The notes under the pieces: model-generated
Database searches by the model: none
What the model was told of the DNA's origin: nothing
The model's input: only the letters and a program-made list of their open reading frames with translations
Source: Pseudomonas mendocina
Lineage (GTDB): Bacteria > Pseudomonadota > Gammaproteobacteria > Pseudomonadales > Pseudomonadaceae
Assembly: GCF_900636545.1 (NCBI RefSeq)
Contig: NZ_LR134290.1
Location: forward strand, 1,116,001-1,180,000
Direction of reading: 5' to 3'
DNA: 64,000 nucleotides
Part shown: one piece after another, positions 44,544 through 55,192 of the stretch
Numbering within the stretch: the stretch's first letter is position 1
Layout: each line of letters begins with the position of its first letter
Made by a program: the position numbers and the translations under genes

Positions 44544-47374
44544 CCGACTACAAAGCTACGCTGAACCTGCCCGATACCCAGTTCCCGATGAAGGCCGGCC
44601 TGCCGCAACGCGAGCCGCAGACCCTGCAGCGCTGGAACGAGATTGGTCTGTATAGCAAGCTGCGCGAGATTGGCGAAGGTCGGCCGAAGTTCGTCCTGCA
44701 CGACGGCCCGCCCTATGCCAACGGCAGCATTCACATCGGTCATGCGCTGAACAAGATTCTCAAGGACATCATCACCCGCTCCAAGACCATGGCCGGCTTC
44801 GACGCGCCATATGTGCCGGGTTGGGATTGCCATGGCCTGCCGATCGAGCACAAGGTCGAGACCACCTTTGGCAAGAACCAGCCGGCGGACCTGACCCGTG
44901 AGCGCTGCCGCGCCTATGCCGCCGACCAGGTGGAAGAGCAGAAGGCCGGCTTCGTTCGTCTTGGTGTGTTGGGTGACTGGGACAACCCCTACCTGACCAT
45001 GAACTTCGCCAACGAGGCCGGCGAGATTCGCGCCCTGGCGGAAATGGTCAAGAACGGCTTCGTGTTCAAGGGGCTCAAGCCGGTCAATTTCTGCTTCGAT
45101 TGCGGCTCGGCGTTGGCCGAGGCCGAAGTCGAGTACATGGACAAGAAGTCCGAAGCCATTGACGTGGCTTTCCCGGTCGAAGATGCAGACAAGCTGGCCG
45201 CTGCCTTCGGCCTGGCCAGCCTGAGCAAGCCGACCGCCATCGTCATCTGGACCACCACGCCCTGGACCATCCCGGCCAACCAGGCGCTCAACGTGCACCC
45301 GGAATTCACCTACGCGCTGGTGGACGTGGGCGACCGCCTGCTGCTGCTGGCCGAGGAAATGGTCGAGAGCTGCCTGCAGCGCTTTGGCCTCGAAGGCCAG
45401 GTGATCGCCACTGCACAGGGCTCGGCGCTGGAACTGATCAACTTCCGCCATCCGTTCTATGACCGCCTGTCGCCGCTGTACCTGGCCGAATACGTCGAGC
45501 TGGGCGCCGGTACCGGTGTCGTCCACTCCGCGCCAGCCTACGGCGAGGACGACTTCCACAGCTGCAAGCGCTATGGCATGAGCAACGACGAGATCCTCAA
45601 CCCGGTGCAGAGCAACGGTGTGTACGTCGACTCGCTGCCTTTCTTCGGTGGCCAGTTCATCTGGAAGGCCAACCCGGCCATCATCGCCAAGCTCGAGGAA
45701 GTGGGCGCGCTGCTCAAGCACGCCACCATCAGCCACAGCTACATGCATTGCTGGCGCCACAAAACGCCGCTGATCTACCGTGCCACTGCGCAGTGGTTCG
45801 TAGGCATGGACAGTCAGCCGAAGGAGGGCGGCACCCTGCGTGAGCGCTCCCTGGCGGCTATCGAGCAGACCAAGTTCGTCCCGGCCTGGGGCCAGGCGCG
45901 CCTGCACAGCATGATCGCCGGCCGCCCGGACTGGTGCATCTCGCGTCAGCGCAACTGGGGTGTGCCGATCCCGTTCTTCACGCATAAGGAGAGCGGCGAG
46001 CTGCACCCGCGCACCGTCGAGCTGATGGAGGAGGTCGCCAAGCGCGTCGAGCAGGAGGGCATCGAGGCCTGGTTCAAGCTGGACGCCGCAGAGCTGCTGG
46101 GCGCCGAGGCCGATCAGTACGACAAGAGCCGCGACACCCTGGACGTGTGGTTCGACTCCGGCACCACCCACTGGCACGTGCTGCGCGGCTCCCACGCCGA
46201 GCTGGCGCATGCTCAGGGCCCCGCTGCAGACCTGTACCTGGAAGGTTCCGACCAACATCGCGGCTGGTTCCACTCATCCCTGCTGACCGGCTGCGCCATC
46301 GACGGCCATGCGCCGTACAAGGAACTGCTGACCCACGGCTTCACCGTCGACGAGCAGGGCCGCAAGCAGTCCAAGTCCCTCGGCAACGTGGTCGCGCCGC
46401 AGAAGGTGATCGACAGCATGGGGGCCGATATCCTGCGCCTGTGGGTCGCCTCCACCGACTACTCCGGTGAAATGGCTGTCTCCGATCAGATCCTGCAACG
46501 TAGCGCCGATGCCTACCGCCGCATCCGCAACACCGCACGCTTCATGCTGGCCAACCTCAACGGCTTCGACCCCGCGAGGGACCTGCTGCAGCCTGCGCAG
46601 ATGCTCGACCTCGACCGCTGGGCACTGGATGCCACGGCGCGCCTGCAGGAAGAGATCATCGAAGCCTACGCCGACTACCGCTTCTGGAACGTCTATTCGA
46701 AGGTGCACAACTTCTGCGTGCAGGAGCTGGGTGGCTTCTATCTGGATATCATCAAGGACCGTCAGTACACCACTGCCGCCGACAGCGTCGCGCGTCGCTC
46801 CTGCCAGAGCGCGCTGTTCCACATCAGCGAAGCGCTGGTGCGCTGGATCGCGCCGATCCTGGTCTTCACTGCCGAGGAAATCTGGCAGTTCTTGCCTGGC
46901 GAGCGTAACGAATCCGTAATGCTCAACACCTGGTACGCTGGTCTGGAACGTCTGCCGGAAGGCTTCGAGCTGGATCGCGCCTATTGGGATCGGGTCATGG
47001 AGGTCAAGGCAGCAGTCAACAAGGAGCTGGAGAACCTGCGCTCGGCCAAGGCCATCGGTGCCAGCCTGCAGGCCGAAGTCACCCTGTTCTGCGACGAGGC
47101 CAAGCAAGCCGACCTGGCCAAGCTCGGTGACGAACTGCGTTTTGCCCTGATCACCTCGGCGGCGCAGGCTGCTCCGTTGGCCGATGCGCCATCCGACGCC
47201 GTGGTGACCGAAGTCGAAGGTCTGAAGTTGAAGATCATCAAGTCCGCCCACGCCAAATGCGGCCGCTGCTGGCATTTCCGCGCGGACGTCGGCAGTCATG
47301 CCGCCCATCCGGAGCTGTGTGATCGTTGCGTGAGCAACATCGAAGGTGAGGGGGAGGTGCGCAAGCATGCCTGA
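44540..47374 (+). CDS. ileS: Isoleucyl-tRNA synthetase
   Basis: Class I synthetase of 944 residues. The ATP-binding HIGH is at 65-68, KMSKS appears as KQSKS at 609-613 (lysines kept), and the CP1 editing domain between contains [13 protein letters not shown]. The C-terminal zinc finger has CGRCWHFR and CDRCVSNI. It starts at ATG 44540 inside the ribF stop and ends overlapping lspA by eight bases. It appears to be the common bacterial IleS1 type, sensitive to mupirocin in principle; that last point is inference from the architecture. Confidence 0.97.
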   Translation: MTDYKATLNLPDTQFPMKAGLPQREPQTLQRWNEIGLYSKLREIGEGRPKFVLHDGPPYANGSIHIGHALNKILKDIITRSKTMAGFDAPYVPGWDCHGLPIEHKVETTFGKNQPADLTRERCRAYAADQVEEQKAGFVRLGVLGDWDNPYLTMNFANEAGEIRALAEMVKNGFVFKGLKPVNFCFDCGSALAEAEVEYMDKKSEAIDVAFPVEDADKLAAAFGLASLSKPTAIVIWTTTPWTIPANQALNVHPEFTYALVDVGDRLLLLAEEMVESCLQRFGLEGQVIATAQGSALELINFRHPFYDRLSPLYLAEYVELGAGTGVVHSAPAYGEDDFHSCKRYGMSNDEILNPVQSNGVYVDSLPFFGGQFIWKANPAIIAKLEEVGALLKHATISHSYMHCWRHKTPLIYRATAQWFVGMDSQPKEGGTLRERSLAAIEQTKFVPAWGQARLHSMIAGRPDWCISRQRNWGVPIPFFTHKESGELHPRTVELMEEVAKRVEQEGIEAWFKLDAAELLGAEADQYDKSRDTLDVWFDSGTTHWHVLRGSHAELAHAQGPAADLYLEGSDQHRGWFHSSLLTGCAIDGHAPYKELLTHGFTVDEQGRKQSKSLGNVVAPQKVIDSMGADILRLWVASTDYSGEMAVSDQILQRSADAYRRIRNTARFMLANLNGFDPARDLLQPAQMLDLDRWALDATARLQEEIIEAYADYRFWNVYSKVHNFCVQELGGFYLDIIKDRQYTTAADSVARRSCQSALFHISEALVRWIAPILVFTAEEIWQFLPGERNESVMLNTWYAGLERLPEGFELDRAYWDRVMEVKAAVNKELENLRSAKAIGASLQAEVTLFCDEAKQADLAKLGDELRFALITSAAQAAPLADAPSDAVVTEVEGLKLKIIKSAHAKCGRCWHFRADVGSHAAHPELCDRCVSNIEGEGEVRKHA

Positions 47375-47876
47375 GTCCTCGCGTTTCGGGCATCTGCCCT
47401 GGCTGCTGTTGAGCGTGCTGATCCTGGTTGTCGACCGGGTGACCAAGGACATCTTCGAGGGTGGCCTGAGCATGTATCAGCGCATCGAGGTTATTCCGGG
47501 CTATTTCGACTGGACCCTGGCCTACAACACGGGTGCTGCCTTCAGCTTCCTGGCCGATGCCGACGGCTGGCAGCGCTGGTTCTTCGCCGCCATCGCCATC
47601 GTCGTCAGTGTCGTGCTGGTGGTCTGGCTCAAGCGCCTCAAGCGTCACGAAACCCTGCTGGCCGTGGCTCTGGCCATGGTCCTGGGCGGTGCGCTGGGTA
47701 ACCTCTATGACCGCGTGGTGCTTGGCCACGTGGTCGACTTCATTCTGGTGCACTGGCAGAGCCGCTGGTTCTTCCCAGCCTTCAACCTGGCTGACACCTT
47801 TATCACCATCGGTGCCATCCTGCTGGCGCTGGATATGTTCAAGAGCGACAAGTCCGTGAAGGAGGCTGCGCAATGA
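47367..47876 (+). CDS. lspA: Lipoprotein signal peptidase
   Basis: Aspartic peptidase of 169 residues with four membrane helices that removes signal peptides from diacylglyceryl-prolipoproteins. Conserved blocks: [16 protein letters not shown], and [19 protein letters not shown], which carries both catalytic aspartates. It overlaps ileS (start inside its last codons) and fkpB (ATGA). A visible client is BamD in this window. Confidence 0.96.
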   Translation: MPESSRFGHLPWLLLSVLILVVDRVTKDIFEGGLSMYQRIEVIPGYFDWTLAYNTGAAFSFLADADGWQRWFFAAIAIVVSVVLVVWLKRLKRHETLLAVALAMVLGGALGNLYDRVVLGHVVDFILVHWQSRWFFPAFNLADTFITIGAILLALDMFKSDKSVKEAAQ

Positions 47877-48310
47877 CAGACGTACGCATCGGTCCGGACA
47901 GGGAAGTGACCCTGCACTTCGCCCTCAGGCTGGAAAACGGCGATGTGGTCGACAGCACCTTCGACAAGCAACCGGCTACCTTCAAGGTCGGTGACGGCAA
48001 CCTGTTGCCGGGCTTCGAACAGGCGCTGTACGGCTTCAAGGCCGGTGACAAGCGTAGCGTGCAGGTGCTGCCGGAGCAGGGCTTCGGCCAGCCCAACCCG
48101 CAGAACGTGCAGATCATGCCGCGTAGCCAGTTCGAGGGCATGGAACTGTCCGAAGGCCTGCTGGTGATCTTCAACGATGCCGCCAATGCCGAGCTGCCAG
48201 GTGTGGTCAAAGCGTTCGATGACAAGCAGGTCACCATCGACTTCAACCATCCGTTGGCGGGCAAGACCCTGCAGTTCGACGTGGAAATCATTGAGGTCAA
48301 GGCGCTCTAA
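47873..48310 (+). CDS. fkpB: FKBP-type peptidyl-prolyl isomerase, SlpA type
   Basis: 145 residues of the SlyD/SlpA class: VTLHFALRLENGDVVDSTFDKQPATFKVGDGNLLPGFEQAL is the FKBP core, followed by the insert-in-flap domain and VDFNHPLAGKTLQFDVEII. The histidine- and cysteine-rich metal tail of SlyD is absent, so this is the SlpA form that accompanies lspA. It is the last gene of the operon, with a REP element 15 bases after it. Confidence 0.94.
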   Translation: MTDVRIGPDREVTLHFALRLENGDVVDSTFDKQPATFKVGDGNLLPGFEQALYGFKAGDKRSVQVLPEQGFGQPNPQNVQIMPRSQFEGMELSEGLLVIFNDAANAELPGVVKAFDDKQVTIDFNHPLAGKTLQFDVEIIEVKAL

Positions 48311-48324
48311 ATAGTAGTGCCGAC

Positions 48325-48351
48325 CCTGTAGGAGCGGCTTTAGCCGCGAGC
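48325..48351. repeat. REP element between fkpB and ispH
   Basis: CTGTAGGAGCGGCTTTAGCC followed by GCGAG: the Pseudomonas REP head GTAGGAGCGGC and its CGGC/GCCG stem. Confidence 0.7.
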
Positions 48352-48446
48352 TCTTCTTGCAGCCTGCACACATTGCGCGCAGGCTTCGACTTTCGGGATC
48401 GCTCAAGCGCCTTGGGCGATCCCTCGATTATCGCGAGATGCCTTGC

Positions 48447-49391
48447 ATGTATATCAAACTCGCCAATCCCCGCGGCTTCTGCGCCGGCGTCGATCGCGCC
48501 ATCGAAATCGTCAACCGCGCCCTGGAAGTGTTCGGCCCGCCGATCTACGTGCGCCATGAAGTGGTGCACAACAAGTTCGTGGTCGAGGATCTGCGGGCCC
48601 GCGGCGCGGTATTCGTCGAAGAGCTGGATCAGGTCCCGGATGACGTCATCGTCATCTTCAGTGCTCATGGCGTCTCCAAGGCCGTGCGCGACGAGGCTGC
48701 TCGCCGCGGGCTGAAAGTCTTCGACGCTACCTGCCCGCTGGTGACCAAGGTGCATATGGAAGTGGTGCGCTACAGCCGTGAAGGGCGCGAGTGCATCCTG
48801 ATCGGCCACGAAGGCCACCCTGAGGTCGAAGGCACAATGGGCCAGTACGACGCCAGCAATGGCGGCGCCATCTATCTGGTTGAAGATGAGGCCGACGTCG
48901 CAGAGTTGCAGGTGCGTAATCCCGAAAACTTGGCGTTCGTGACCCAGACCACCCTGTCGATGGACGACACCAGCAAGGTGATCGATGCCCTGCGCGCCAA
49001 GTTCCCGGCTATCGGCGGCCCACGCAAGGATGACATCTGCTACGCCACCCAGAACCGCCAGGATGCGGTGAAGCAACTGGCCAGCGACTGCGATGTGCTG
49101 TTAGTCGTCGGCAGCCCCAACAGCTCCAACTCCAACCGCCTGCGCGAGCTGGCCGAACGCATGGGCACCCCGGCCTATCTGATCGATGGCGCCGAAGACC
49201 TCAAGGCTGAATGGTTCGAGGGGGTGGACGGTGTCGGCATCACCGCCGGCGCCTCGGCGCCGGAGGTGCTGGTGCGCGGCGTGGTCGACCAGTTGCGTGC
49301 TTGGGGCGCGGAGGGAGAAACGGAGCTTGATGGGCGGCCGGAGAACATTACGTTTTCGATGCCGAAGGAGTTGAGGGTTAAGCAGCTTTAG
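48447..49391 (+). CDS. ispH: 4-hydroxy-3-methylbut-2-enyl diphosphate reductase IspH
   Basis: Last enzyme of the MEP isoprenoid pathway; it reduces HMBPP to IPP and DMAPP with a 4Fe-4S cluster. The three cluster cysteines are Cys12 (GFCAGVDRA), Cys96 (DATCPLVTK) and Cys198 ([10 protein letters not shown]). 314 residues from ATG 48447 ([14 protein letters not shown]); the in-frame ATG 48438 would add three residues. The frame is open upstream through the repeat, but that part is not conserved. A bidirectional terminator follows. Confidence 0.97.
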   Translation: MYIKLANPRGFCAGVDRAIEIVNRALEVFGPPIYVRHEVVHNKFVVEDLRARGAVFVEELDQVPDDVIVIFSAHGVSKAVRDEAARRGLKVFDATCPLVTKVHMEVVRYSREGRECILIGHEGHPEVEGTMGQYDASNGGAIYLVEDEADVAELQVRNPENLAFVTQTTLSMDDTSKVIDALRAKFPAIGGPRKDDICYATQNRQDAVKQLASDCDVLLVVGSPNSSNSNRLRELAERMGTPAYLIDGAEDLKAEWFEGVDGVGITAGASAPEVLVRGVVDQLRAWGAEGETELDGRPENITFSMPKELRVKQL

Positions 49392-49400
49392 ATATTTATG

Positions 49401-49430
49401 AAAAAACCGGCTAAAAGCCGGTTTTTATTT
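49401..49430. terminator. Bidirectional terminator between ispH and pilE
   Basis: The stem AAAACCGGCT/AGCCGGTTTT with a short loop has A and T runs on both sides. It ends both the ispH transcript and the minor-pilin operon. Confidence 0.88.
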
Positions 49431-49436
49431 ACTTGT

Positions 49437-49877
49437 CTACCAGCAGCTTTCAACTGTGCCAGTGCCAGTTTCAGTCTTTATACCTTGGCTGTTAAGTCCA
49501 AGATTGCCGCATTGCGCGTCGGCAGCTTGAGGGCCTACTGCAGTGGCGACAAGTCTCACGCAGCGGGTTAGTGGCGTGCCTGCTGCGCATGCCTGAGCGG
49601 CAATACTGTACCGCCCTTCATCGCTAACGATGGGAGCGTTAGCTGCAATGCCAGGGAAGGCCAGCCCACCAGCGCCTAGGTTGGCAGTATAGCTTTGATT
49701 CTGAGAATAGAAACGCTCCTGAGCCTGCATGATCTGTGTCAGCTTTGCGTGACCGTCTGAGCGTCCTGCCTTGAGCTGGTACTGTTGATAGTTGGGGTAA
49801 GCAATGGCTGCGAGTACGCCGATTATCGCTACTGCAATCATAAGTTCTATTAGCGTAAAACCGCGCTGGTACCGCAT
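49437..49877 (-). CDS. pilE: Type IV pilus minor pilin PilE
   Basis: 146 residues. Class III signal: short basic leader MRYQRG, then [22 protein letters not shown] with Glu5 of the mature form, to be cut by PilD after Gly6. The C-terminal half has cysteine pairs ([11 protein letters not shown] and AQCG...ESCW) suited to a disulfide loop. ATG 49877 overlaps the pilY1 stop as TAATG with GGAGAG upstream; a TTG five codons earlier is unlikely. It is the last gene of the operon. No pilY2-like gene lies between it and pilY1, unlike the PAO1 order I recall. Confidence 0.9.
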   Translation of the reverse strand: MRYQRGFTLIELMIAVAIIGVLAAIAYPNYQQYQLKAGRSDGHAKLTQIMQAQERFYSQNQSYTANLGAGGLAFPGIAANAPIVSDEGRYSIAAQACAAGTPLTRCVRLVATAVGPQAADAQCGNLGLNSQGIKTETGTGTVESCW

Positions 49878-52800
49878 TAGTTTTCTCTCCAATAAGTCGT
49901 AGACACTGGTGCGGGATTTTCGCAGAACTCTGTACCTTCAACACAGCCGTCTGGCCCCGGTTTGTCGTCACCGCCAGCCCCAAGCCCGCCAACTTCTGAA
50001 CCGTTGATAATGTTCGGGGTGCCGTCATCGGAGAACACGATCGCTGGAGACGGCGGAATTCCCGAGCGTACTAGGGCATAACTACGGATCGGTACCTCAT
50101 TCTTGGTGAAGATGGCGCCGGCGTCTATCAGGCTAAGGGCGTAGGCTCGGCCGCGACCAACGTCTGGGCCGCAGGTGGTGACGGTCTCACCTCTTGGACT
50201 GAATGTGTTGAACAGTACCGCACCACGGAAGGACAAGGACGCAGAGAGTATTTTCTCGCCCTTTGGTAGGCGGAGGAACCAGCCCTTGCTATTGGCCAGC
50301 AACGATCGGTTAGGTACGTAACTGTTTCCAGGGGTCAGTTGAGCATAGAGAGTATTTATCTGATCGCGCAGTGCCGGCAGGCCATTGGTTTCATCCAGTG
50401 TTGCCAGTTGCGCCTGATCAACCAGGAACTGGTAGGCTTCGAACTCCGTCAGGTCGTCGCCGTAGATCTCCTTGGCTGCGGCCAGCTGTTCCTGCGTGAG
50501 TAACCCAGAGCCCTCGTCATAGGCGGCGCTGGAGATCAGATTGGCGCTCACCTGCGCAGCGTCGGCTTTGGCTCGAAGATCGTTGCGGGTGTTTTCCAGT
50601 TGTGCAACCAGTGCTACGTTGCTGGCCAGGTTAGCCGCGTTATTAGCGAGTGTGGTGTTCTTGCTTGCCTCGTCGCGGGCCAGCAGGTCGGCCTCGTTCG
50701 GTGTTGGGGATGCTGAACCGGTGAGGGCTTGCAGTTCGGCCAGTGCTTGGCCTATGGCGGTGTTGTCCCCTGCGCTGATCGCGCTATTGAGTTGCGCCAG
50801 AGCTTCTCGCAGGGCAGTGCTGGTCTGGCCGTCATTGAGATCGTTACGTTGATCCGCTTCGGGGCTGCCGGCATAGCTCTGGTTCAGTCCGTCCAGCTCG
50901 GCCTGCAGGTTGGTGATGGTCTCGTCATTCGCTGATGCTGCCTTGGCATCGAGAAGTGCCTGCTCTTTATCGACAATAGCTTGATAGAGGGTGCTCAGCC
51001 CACTTTGCAGGTTAATCAAGGAACCGTAGCTTTCGGCTAGCGACAGGCTATAGGTGGACAGCGCTTGCTGCTTCGCTTCTGACTGATCGCGCGCGCTTGA
51101 GGCAGCGTCGTAGGCCGCTTGAGCATCACTCAGTGCCTGCGAGTTTTGCGGTGAGTTATCTGCGTCATAGGCTGCTTGAGCGGCATTGCGATTAGCCAGT
51201 GCTGTATCGTAGGCGGTCTGCTTGCTGGCCAGATCGGCCTCGGCATCGTTACGCGCCTGTTGCATGGCTTTTAGGGTTTGCTGGGTTTCCAGCAGACCTT
51301 GCTGCAGCTTGCTTTGCTCGTCGCTCTCGGCCGCGTGCGGCAGCAGGTAGGGATCGGCGGCCATGATGGCATCGATCTGGGCTTGAGTGTCATTGGCGCT
51401 GCTATTTGCCTGCAGCATCGCGTTGTATGCCGCAGTGAAGCCGGACGAATCCTTGTAGGCGTTGAACACATCTCGAGCTGAGCCTACGGAAGCATTCAAG
51501 GCATTGATCTTGGCCTCGAGCTCCGCAATGTCCTCAAGTATCTTCGCAGCCTGGGCGTCTGTCAGGTCGACGCTGGAGACGTCCACCAAGTCGCTCTCGG
51601 TCATGGTCGTGTAGGTACTCGGTTTGTTGAAGACATTGGCATCTCGCAGCACGTAGAAACGATCGATGGTGTCCTCGTTGAGTGGGTGAGCGCGGTAGCC
51701 CGAACCGAGGGAGATTGTGAAGTAGGTCTTGCCGCCGCGTTCACGGATCAATGCCACGTCCGGCGTGCTGAAAAACCTACGATTACTCAGGGCTGTGTCA
51801 CCGCCAAGGCTGGCGATACGGCCGCCGGTTGCCAGGTTGGCTGCGCCGGTGTTGGCATTGTTGATGTCGAAGCGGAAAACCTGCGCCCGGCTATCGGCGG
51901 CATACAGAATGTCGGCCAGGCCATCGCCGTTGATATCGATGATCACAGGGTCAGCTGGCATGCTATGGGTCATGCTGGCCAATTGCAGGTTGGCTCCGGT
52001 TTCCGTGGTGTGGCCGGCTCGCCAGATCAACTGGCCGGTTTCGGCGTTGACGATATACAGGCTGTTGCCATAGCGGTCGCTCGCCAGCGGTGTATTGGGG
52101 CTGTCGTTGTCCTGTTGGGGATCGTAGCCGCCGCTAAAGATGAGCACCTTGGTCTTTGTACCATTGACTTTGATATCGGCCAGTTTGGGGGTGGCCCAGG
52201 TCTGCCCCAGTTTTTCGAAGCCGGGAGTAGCGCCACCTTTGATCACCCATTTCATTGCAGGAGCGCTTATTGTGCCGACATCCAGCGCATAGTAATTGCG
52301 GCCCCCGCGGCGCATGCCTGCGTAAAGAATGCTCTTGGCAATATCACGAGTTTTGGTCGCAGTGTTAAGTGCGCCGTATTCAACCCAGAGGTTGAACTGA
52401 CCGTCCATGCCATAGCGCTTGTTCTCGGAGCCCTTGGGGTCGCGGTAGTAGGCATCGAGGTTGGGCAGCAGCTCTTTCGGAATGAACGCGAACTGTTCTT
52501 CGCCAGTCTTGGGGTCGACGGCATGGATGAAGCCTTCATTGGTGCCGAAGAACATATAGAGCTGTTCGGGGGATGTTGTTTCACCCTTCTTGGCTTTTTC
52601 GACGCGCACGAGGTCCTCATCGGTCTTGTAGGCTACCAGGCGAGGTTCGTTGTGCAGCACATCAGCCAGTTGCTGGCGTGCTTGATCACCATTGTCAGGA
52701 TCCAGGCCGCGCCCCCATTTGATGGCATTCTCTCTTGCGGTAGCGCTGGTGACGCCCATAAGGGCATTGGTGATGGCGTTATTGCCCGTGCTCAGCGCAT

Positions 52801-54238
52801 ACGCGCTAGTACTCAGTAGCACGCTGCCGGTAACCCCTGCGCTGGCCGTCGGGGAGCGGTCGGCAGCCGTCCAAGTGTAGATGTTGCGGCTGCTAGGGCT
52901 ACTCAGCATGCCGGCTACACCGCCTTTGGCCACATCTCTGCCGTCAAGCGATGACCAATAACTGGACGCACTTTCTTTGAAGAAACCCGTTGCTTCGTCT
53001 ACTGCCGGTTGACCGTTCTTGTCGACGATCTGTGCCGCAATAGGGGTGCCTTGTGCATCGGTACTCTCGGGCTTGAGTGTGTAGCGTTTGACGTTGCCAA
53101 CCCAGCGCGCACCCTCGGCCGGGCGAAACAGCGCGTAATAGAGGTCGTTACGGAAGCCCAAGTTGTTGTAGGCACTTACCGCGACACTGGGCGTAGCGAA
53201 GGTGGTGTTTTCGGCTAGGATTTCCACCAGGATCGACTTGAGCGCCGATACCAGGCCGGAGGTGTTGTCGGTGGTGAAATAGCGACCGTTGCCAGCGGTG
53301 GCGGTATTCTGCAGTAGCGTCTGGTTAGTAGCAAAGCCAATAGTGTAGGTGCTGATGGTCTGTTTGCCCGGCTGGCTGCTGCTGACGTCTTGGTTGGCCA
53401 GATGCTCGGCCAGGTGTGGCATGCATTCGCCGCTTCGACTGGTGCTGCTGGTACCGGGGTCGCGACAGGTGGCGGCCAGATACTGGGTGTTTGCAGCGCC
53501 GGAGGTGCTGATCAGCGCGCGGATATCGTTGTTGGCCGCATTGTCGTAGGTGGGTTCGCCGTCGGTGAGCAGAATGATATTGCTCTTCTGGCAGGAGTAC
53601 TCAATGGGACTCTTATAGTTGCTCCCCGTTTTAGATGCGGCAACGCTGGGCTTGCTCACTATAGTGTAAGAGTTTCCGTTTTCATATGCGGCTCGGGTGT
53701 TGTTACCGAATTTTGGTCGTTGCCCTTTCAGGTAAAGGGCAGCTTCGTAGTAGGACTCGGATAACGGTGTGTTAGAACCTGCATAAAGCGCATTGAGTTC
53801 GTTCTTGAATGCGTTTGCAGTAGTGCTGACACGCCCTACGGGAATAGCCACCATGCCACCTTGGTAGCTACTGGATGCATCGAAATGCATCAGGCCGACG
53901 TTTACATCATCACTTAAACGCAGTTCTTCAATGAGCTGATTGGTTACATCTTTTACGACTTGGAGGCGTGTCTGCTGATAGGTTCTATTTCTGCCGCTGC
54001 CAATGGTCACGCAGCGGTTGCGTATGTCTCGATCTGCGATGGCACATGTCGTGCCTGGGACTGCAGCGTCCATGGATCCAGAGTTATCGATGACAAACAT
54101 CAGGTTGGGGCGAACCTGCTGGTCTTCCGGTAGTTTGCGGCTAACATAAATTTCGGTGTCGTCTGCCAATACGGTCTGAACAGTTAGGCCAACATATATG
54201 AAACTGCCGAGGACGAGTGAGAATGAGCGAGTGTTCAT
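49877..54238 (-). CDS. pilY1: Type IV pilus tip adhesin/anti-retraction factor PilY1 with large coiled-coil insertion
   Basis: 1453 residues, against roughly 1160 in P. aeruginosa. A signal peptide of about 25 residues leads into a von Willebrand A-like domain with MIDAS motif DNSGS at 51-55 and [11 protein letters not shown]. The beta-propeller PilY1 domain follows from about residue 550 ([31 protein letters not shown]), with the calcium loop DINGDGLAD at 768-776. Between about residues 892 and 1300 the propeller is interrupted by an alanine-, glutamine- and aspartate-rich helical segment with heptad character. The propeller then resumes at [15 protein letters not shown] and ends near [10 protein letters not shown]. 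PilY1 primes pilus assembly and mediates adhesion and surface sensing. The insertion is in frame and free of stops. Confidence 0.93.
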   Translation of the reverse strand: MNTRSFSLVLGSFIYVGLTVQTVLADDTEIYVSRKLPEDQQVRPNLMFVIDNSGSMDAAVPGTTCAIADRDIRNRCVTIGSGRNRTYQQTRLQVVKDVTNQLIEELRLSDDVNVGLMHFDASSSYQGGMVAIPVGRVSTTANAFKNELNALYAGSNTPLSESYYEAALYLKGQRPKFGNNTRAAYENGNSYTIVSKPSVAASKTGSNYKSPIEYSCQKSNIILLTDGEPTYDNAANNDIRALISTSGAANTQYLAATCRDPGTSSTSRSGECMPHLAEHLANQDVSSSQPGKQTISTYTIGFATNQTLLQNTATAGNGRYFTTDNTSGLVSALKSILVEILAENTTFATPSVAVSAYNNLGFRNDLYYALFRPAEGARWVGNVKRYTLKPESTDAQGTPIAAQIVDKNGQPAVDEATGFFKESASSYWSSLDGRDVAKGGVAGMLSSPSSRNIYTWTAADRSPTASAGVTGSVLLSTSAYALSTGNNAITNALMGVTSATARENAIKWGRGLDPDNGDQARQQLADVLHNEPRLVAYKTDEDLVRVEKAKKGETTSPEQLYMFFGTNEGFIHAVDPKTGEEQFAFIPKELLPNLDAYYRDPKGSENKRYGMDGQFNLWVEYGALNTATKTRDIAKSILYAGMRRGGRNYYALDVGTISAPAMKWVIKGGATPGFEKLGQTWATPKLADIKVNGTKTKVLIFSGGYDPQQDNDSPNTPLASDRYGNSLYIVNAETGQLIWRAGHTTETGANLQLASMTHSMPADPVIIDINGDGLADILYAADSRAQVFRFDINNANTGAANLATGGRIASLGGDTALSNRRFFSTPDVALIRERGGKTYFTISLGSGYRAHPLNEDTIDRFYVLRDANVFNKPSTYTTMTESDLVDVSSVDLTDAQAAKILEDIAELEAKINALNASVGSARDVFNAYKDSSGFTAAYNAMLQANSSANDTQAQIDAIMAADPYLLPHAAESDEQSKLQQGLLETQQTLKAMQQARNDAEADLASKQTAYDTALANRNAAQAAYDADNSPQNSQALSDAQAAYDAASSARDQSEAKQQALSTYSLSLAESYGSLINLQSGLSTLYQAIVDKEQALLDAKAASANDETITNLQAELDGLNQSYAGSPEADQRNDLNDGQTSTALREALAQLNSAISAGDNTAIGQALAELQALTGSASPTPNEADLLARDEASKNTTLANNAANLASNVALVAQLENTRNDLRAKADAAQVSANLISSAAYDEGSGLLTQEQLAAAKEIYGDDLTEFEAYQFLVDQAQLATLDETNGLPALRDQINTLYAQLTPGNSYVPNRSLLANSKGWFLRLPKGEKILSASLSFRGAVLFNTFSPRGETVTTCGPDVGRGRAYALSLIDAGAIFTKNEVPIRSYALVRSGIPPSPAIVFSDDGTPNIINGSEVGGLGAGGDDKPGPDGCVEGTEFCENPAPVSTTYWREN

Positions 54239-54254
54239 ATTCTATAGTGTCCTG

Positions 54255-54578
54255 TTACTTGGCGACGATTTCATAGATAGAGTCGATAGGTTTGTTGCGC
54301 AGGAAGACGGTTCCTTTCAGGGTTTTGCCATCCTGTAAACTGTCGGCTGTTATTCTTTGACCGTTGATATAAACCAAAGCACCTGGTGCAAAGGGCAGTA
54401 GTCGCATGGGGCATTCCGGGCAGGGACGCAGTTCGCCATAAGGGTGGCCGCCCGTCATGCGGATGGAGACTTCAATCATCTCTAGTGGTGTATAACTGTT
54501 GATGTCTTCCTCGGCATATACGCCAAGGCTCAAAGTAAGTCCAATAGGTAGTATTAGAGTGGTTAAAATCTTGTACAT
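54255..54578 (-). CDS. Small secreted protein with CPECP motif, between pilX and pilY1
   Basis: 107 residues. A Sec-type signal peptide of about 22 residues (ending LGVYA) leads into a mature protein of about 85 residues with CPECP near the middle (RPCPECPMRLLPFAPG) and a likely beta-rich C-terminus (LVYINGQRI, GTVFLRNKPIDSIYEIV). GGGAGA lies upstream of the ATG. It sits 11 bases after pilX and 16 bases before pilY1, so it belongs to the pilus operon. I do not recognise a family. It may replace PilY2, which in P. aeruginosa follows pilY1; that is a guess from size and context. The CxxC could bind metal or be redox-active. Confidence 0.7.
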   Translation of the reverse strand: MYKILTTLILPIGLTLSLGVYAEEDINSYTPLEMIEVSIRMTGGHPYGELRPCPECPMRLLPFAPGALVYINGQRITADSLQDGKTLKGTVFLRNKPIDSIYEIVAK

Positions 54579-54589
54579 ATTGAGTCTCC

Positions 54590-55192
54590 CTAGCCTTTGG
54601 TATTCATGAAGACTAGGCCTTGCGACTGATCCGAGTAGGCGCCGTTGTTCAGCTGCGAGCGGGTTTGCAATTCATAGTCGGTGCATTCAAAACGTTCGAG
54701 ACTTGCGCCCGTGCAGAGACTGGGGCGGGTATAACGCACCACGGTAAAGCCGGGTGGGGGGATTGGAGTCTGCGTGTCGACCCCTCTGCCAGCGGTGCTG
54801 GCAGGAAGACCGAGTGCTTGTAGCTGGGCGGCGCTAAGTTTCTTCGGATATCCGCCACTACCGTCGGAGTACCGGCCCGCGTTCAGTGCCTCCAACAAGG
54901 GCATACGACCAGAGATACTGGTGTTGAACGCGAGAAGTTCGGAGCGAATTTCGTTCTGGGCCAGCTGGAACGTTTCGTTACGGAACTGCGAGTTACTGGC
55001 CATGCGCTCCTCTAAAGTGGAAAACTGCATGGCGGTAATTCCGGCGATGGTGAGCACGATCAAAAACACCAGTGCAACGATTAGAGTGGCTCCGGTCTGG
55101 CGGGATGGGGCTAAATATTCATGGCGCCTGGCCTCAAAAGGTATTGCGTAACTTGATAGTGGTAGTGAATATCTGACGGGCTCTGCCGTCAT
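54590..55192 (-). CDS. pilX: Type IV pilus minor pilin PilX, start disrupted or misplaced
   Basis: The body is PilX: the prepilin-like SRQTG/ATLIVALVFLIVLTIAGITAMQF lacks Glu5 like GspK-type tips, then LEERMASNSQFRNETFQLAQNEIRSEL and a variable cysteine-containing C-terminus. The coordinates use ATG 55192, the only ATG in frame before the membrane helix, but it lies 59 bases inside pilW and has no ribosome binding site. A better-placed ATG at 55122 follows GAGG by nine bases but meets TAG after three codons; one added base would fuse it to the PilX frame as MNILAPSRQTG. The gene may carry a one-base lesion, an assembly error or an unusual start. Confidence 0.75.
   Translation of the reverse strand: MTAEPVRYSLPLSSYAIPFEARRHEYLAPSRQTGATLIVALVFLIVLTIAGITAMQFSTLEERMASNSQFRNETFQLAQNEIRSELLAFNTSISGRMPLLEALNAGRYSDGSGGYPKKLSAAQLQALGLPASTAGRGVDTQTPIPPPGFTVVRYTRPSLCTGASLERFECTDYELQTRSQLNNGAYSDQSQGLVFMNTKG

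Noticed and set aside
51278..51481. Plus-strand frames inside the pilY1 insertion as an overlapping gene
   Set aside because: They are short and unconserved in appearance, while the minus-strand frame runs uninterrupted through the whole propeller.
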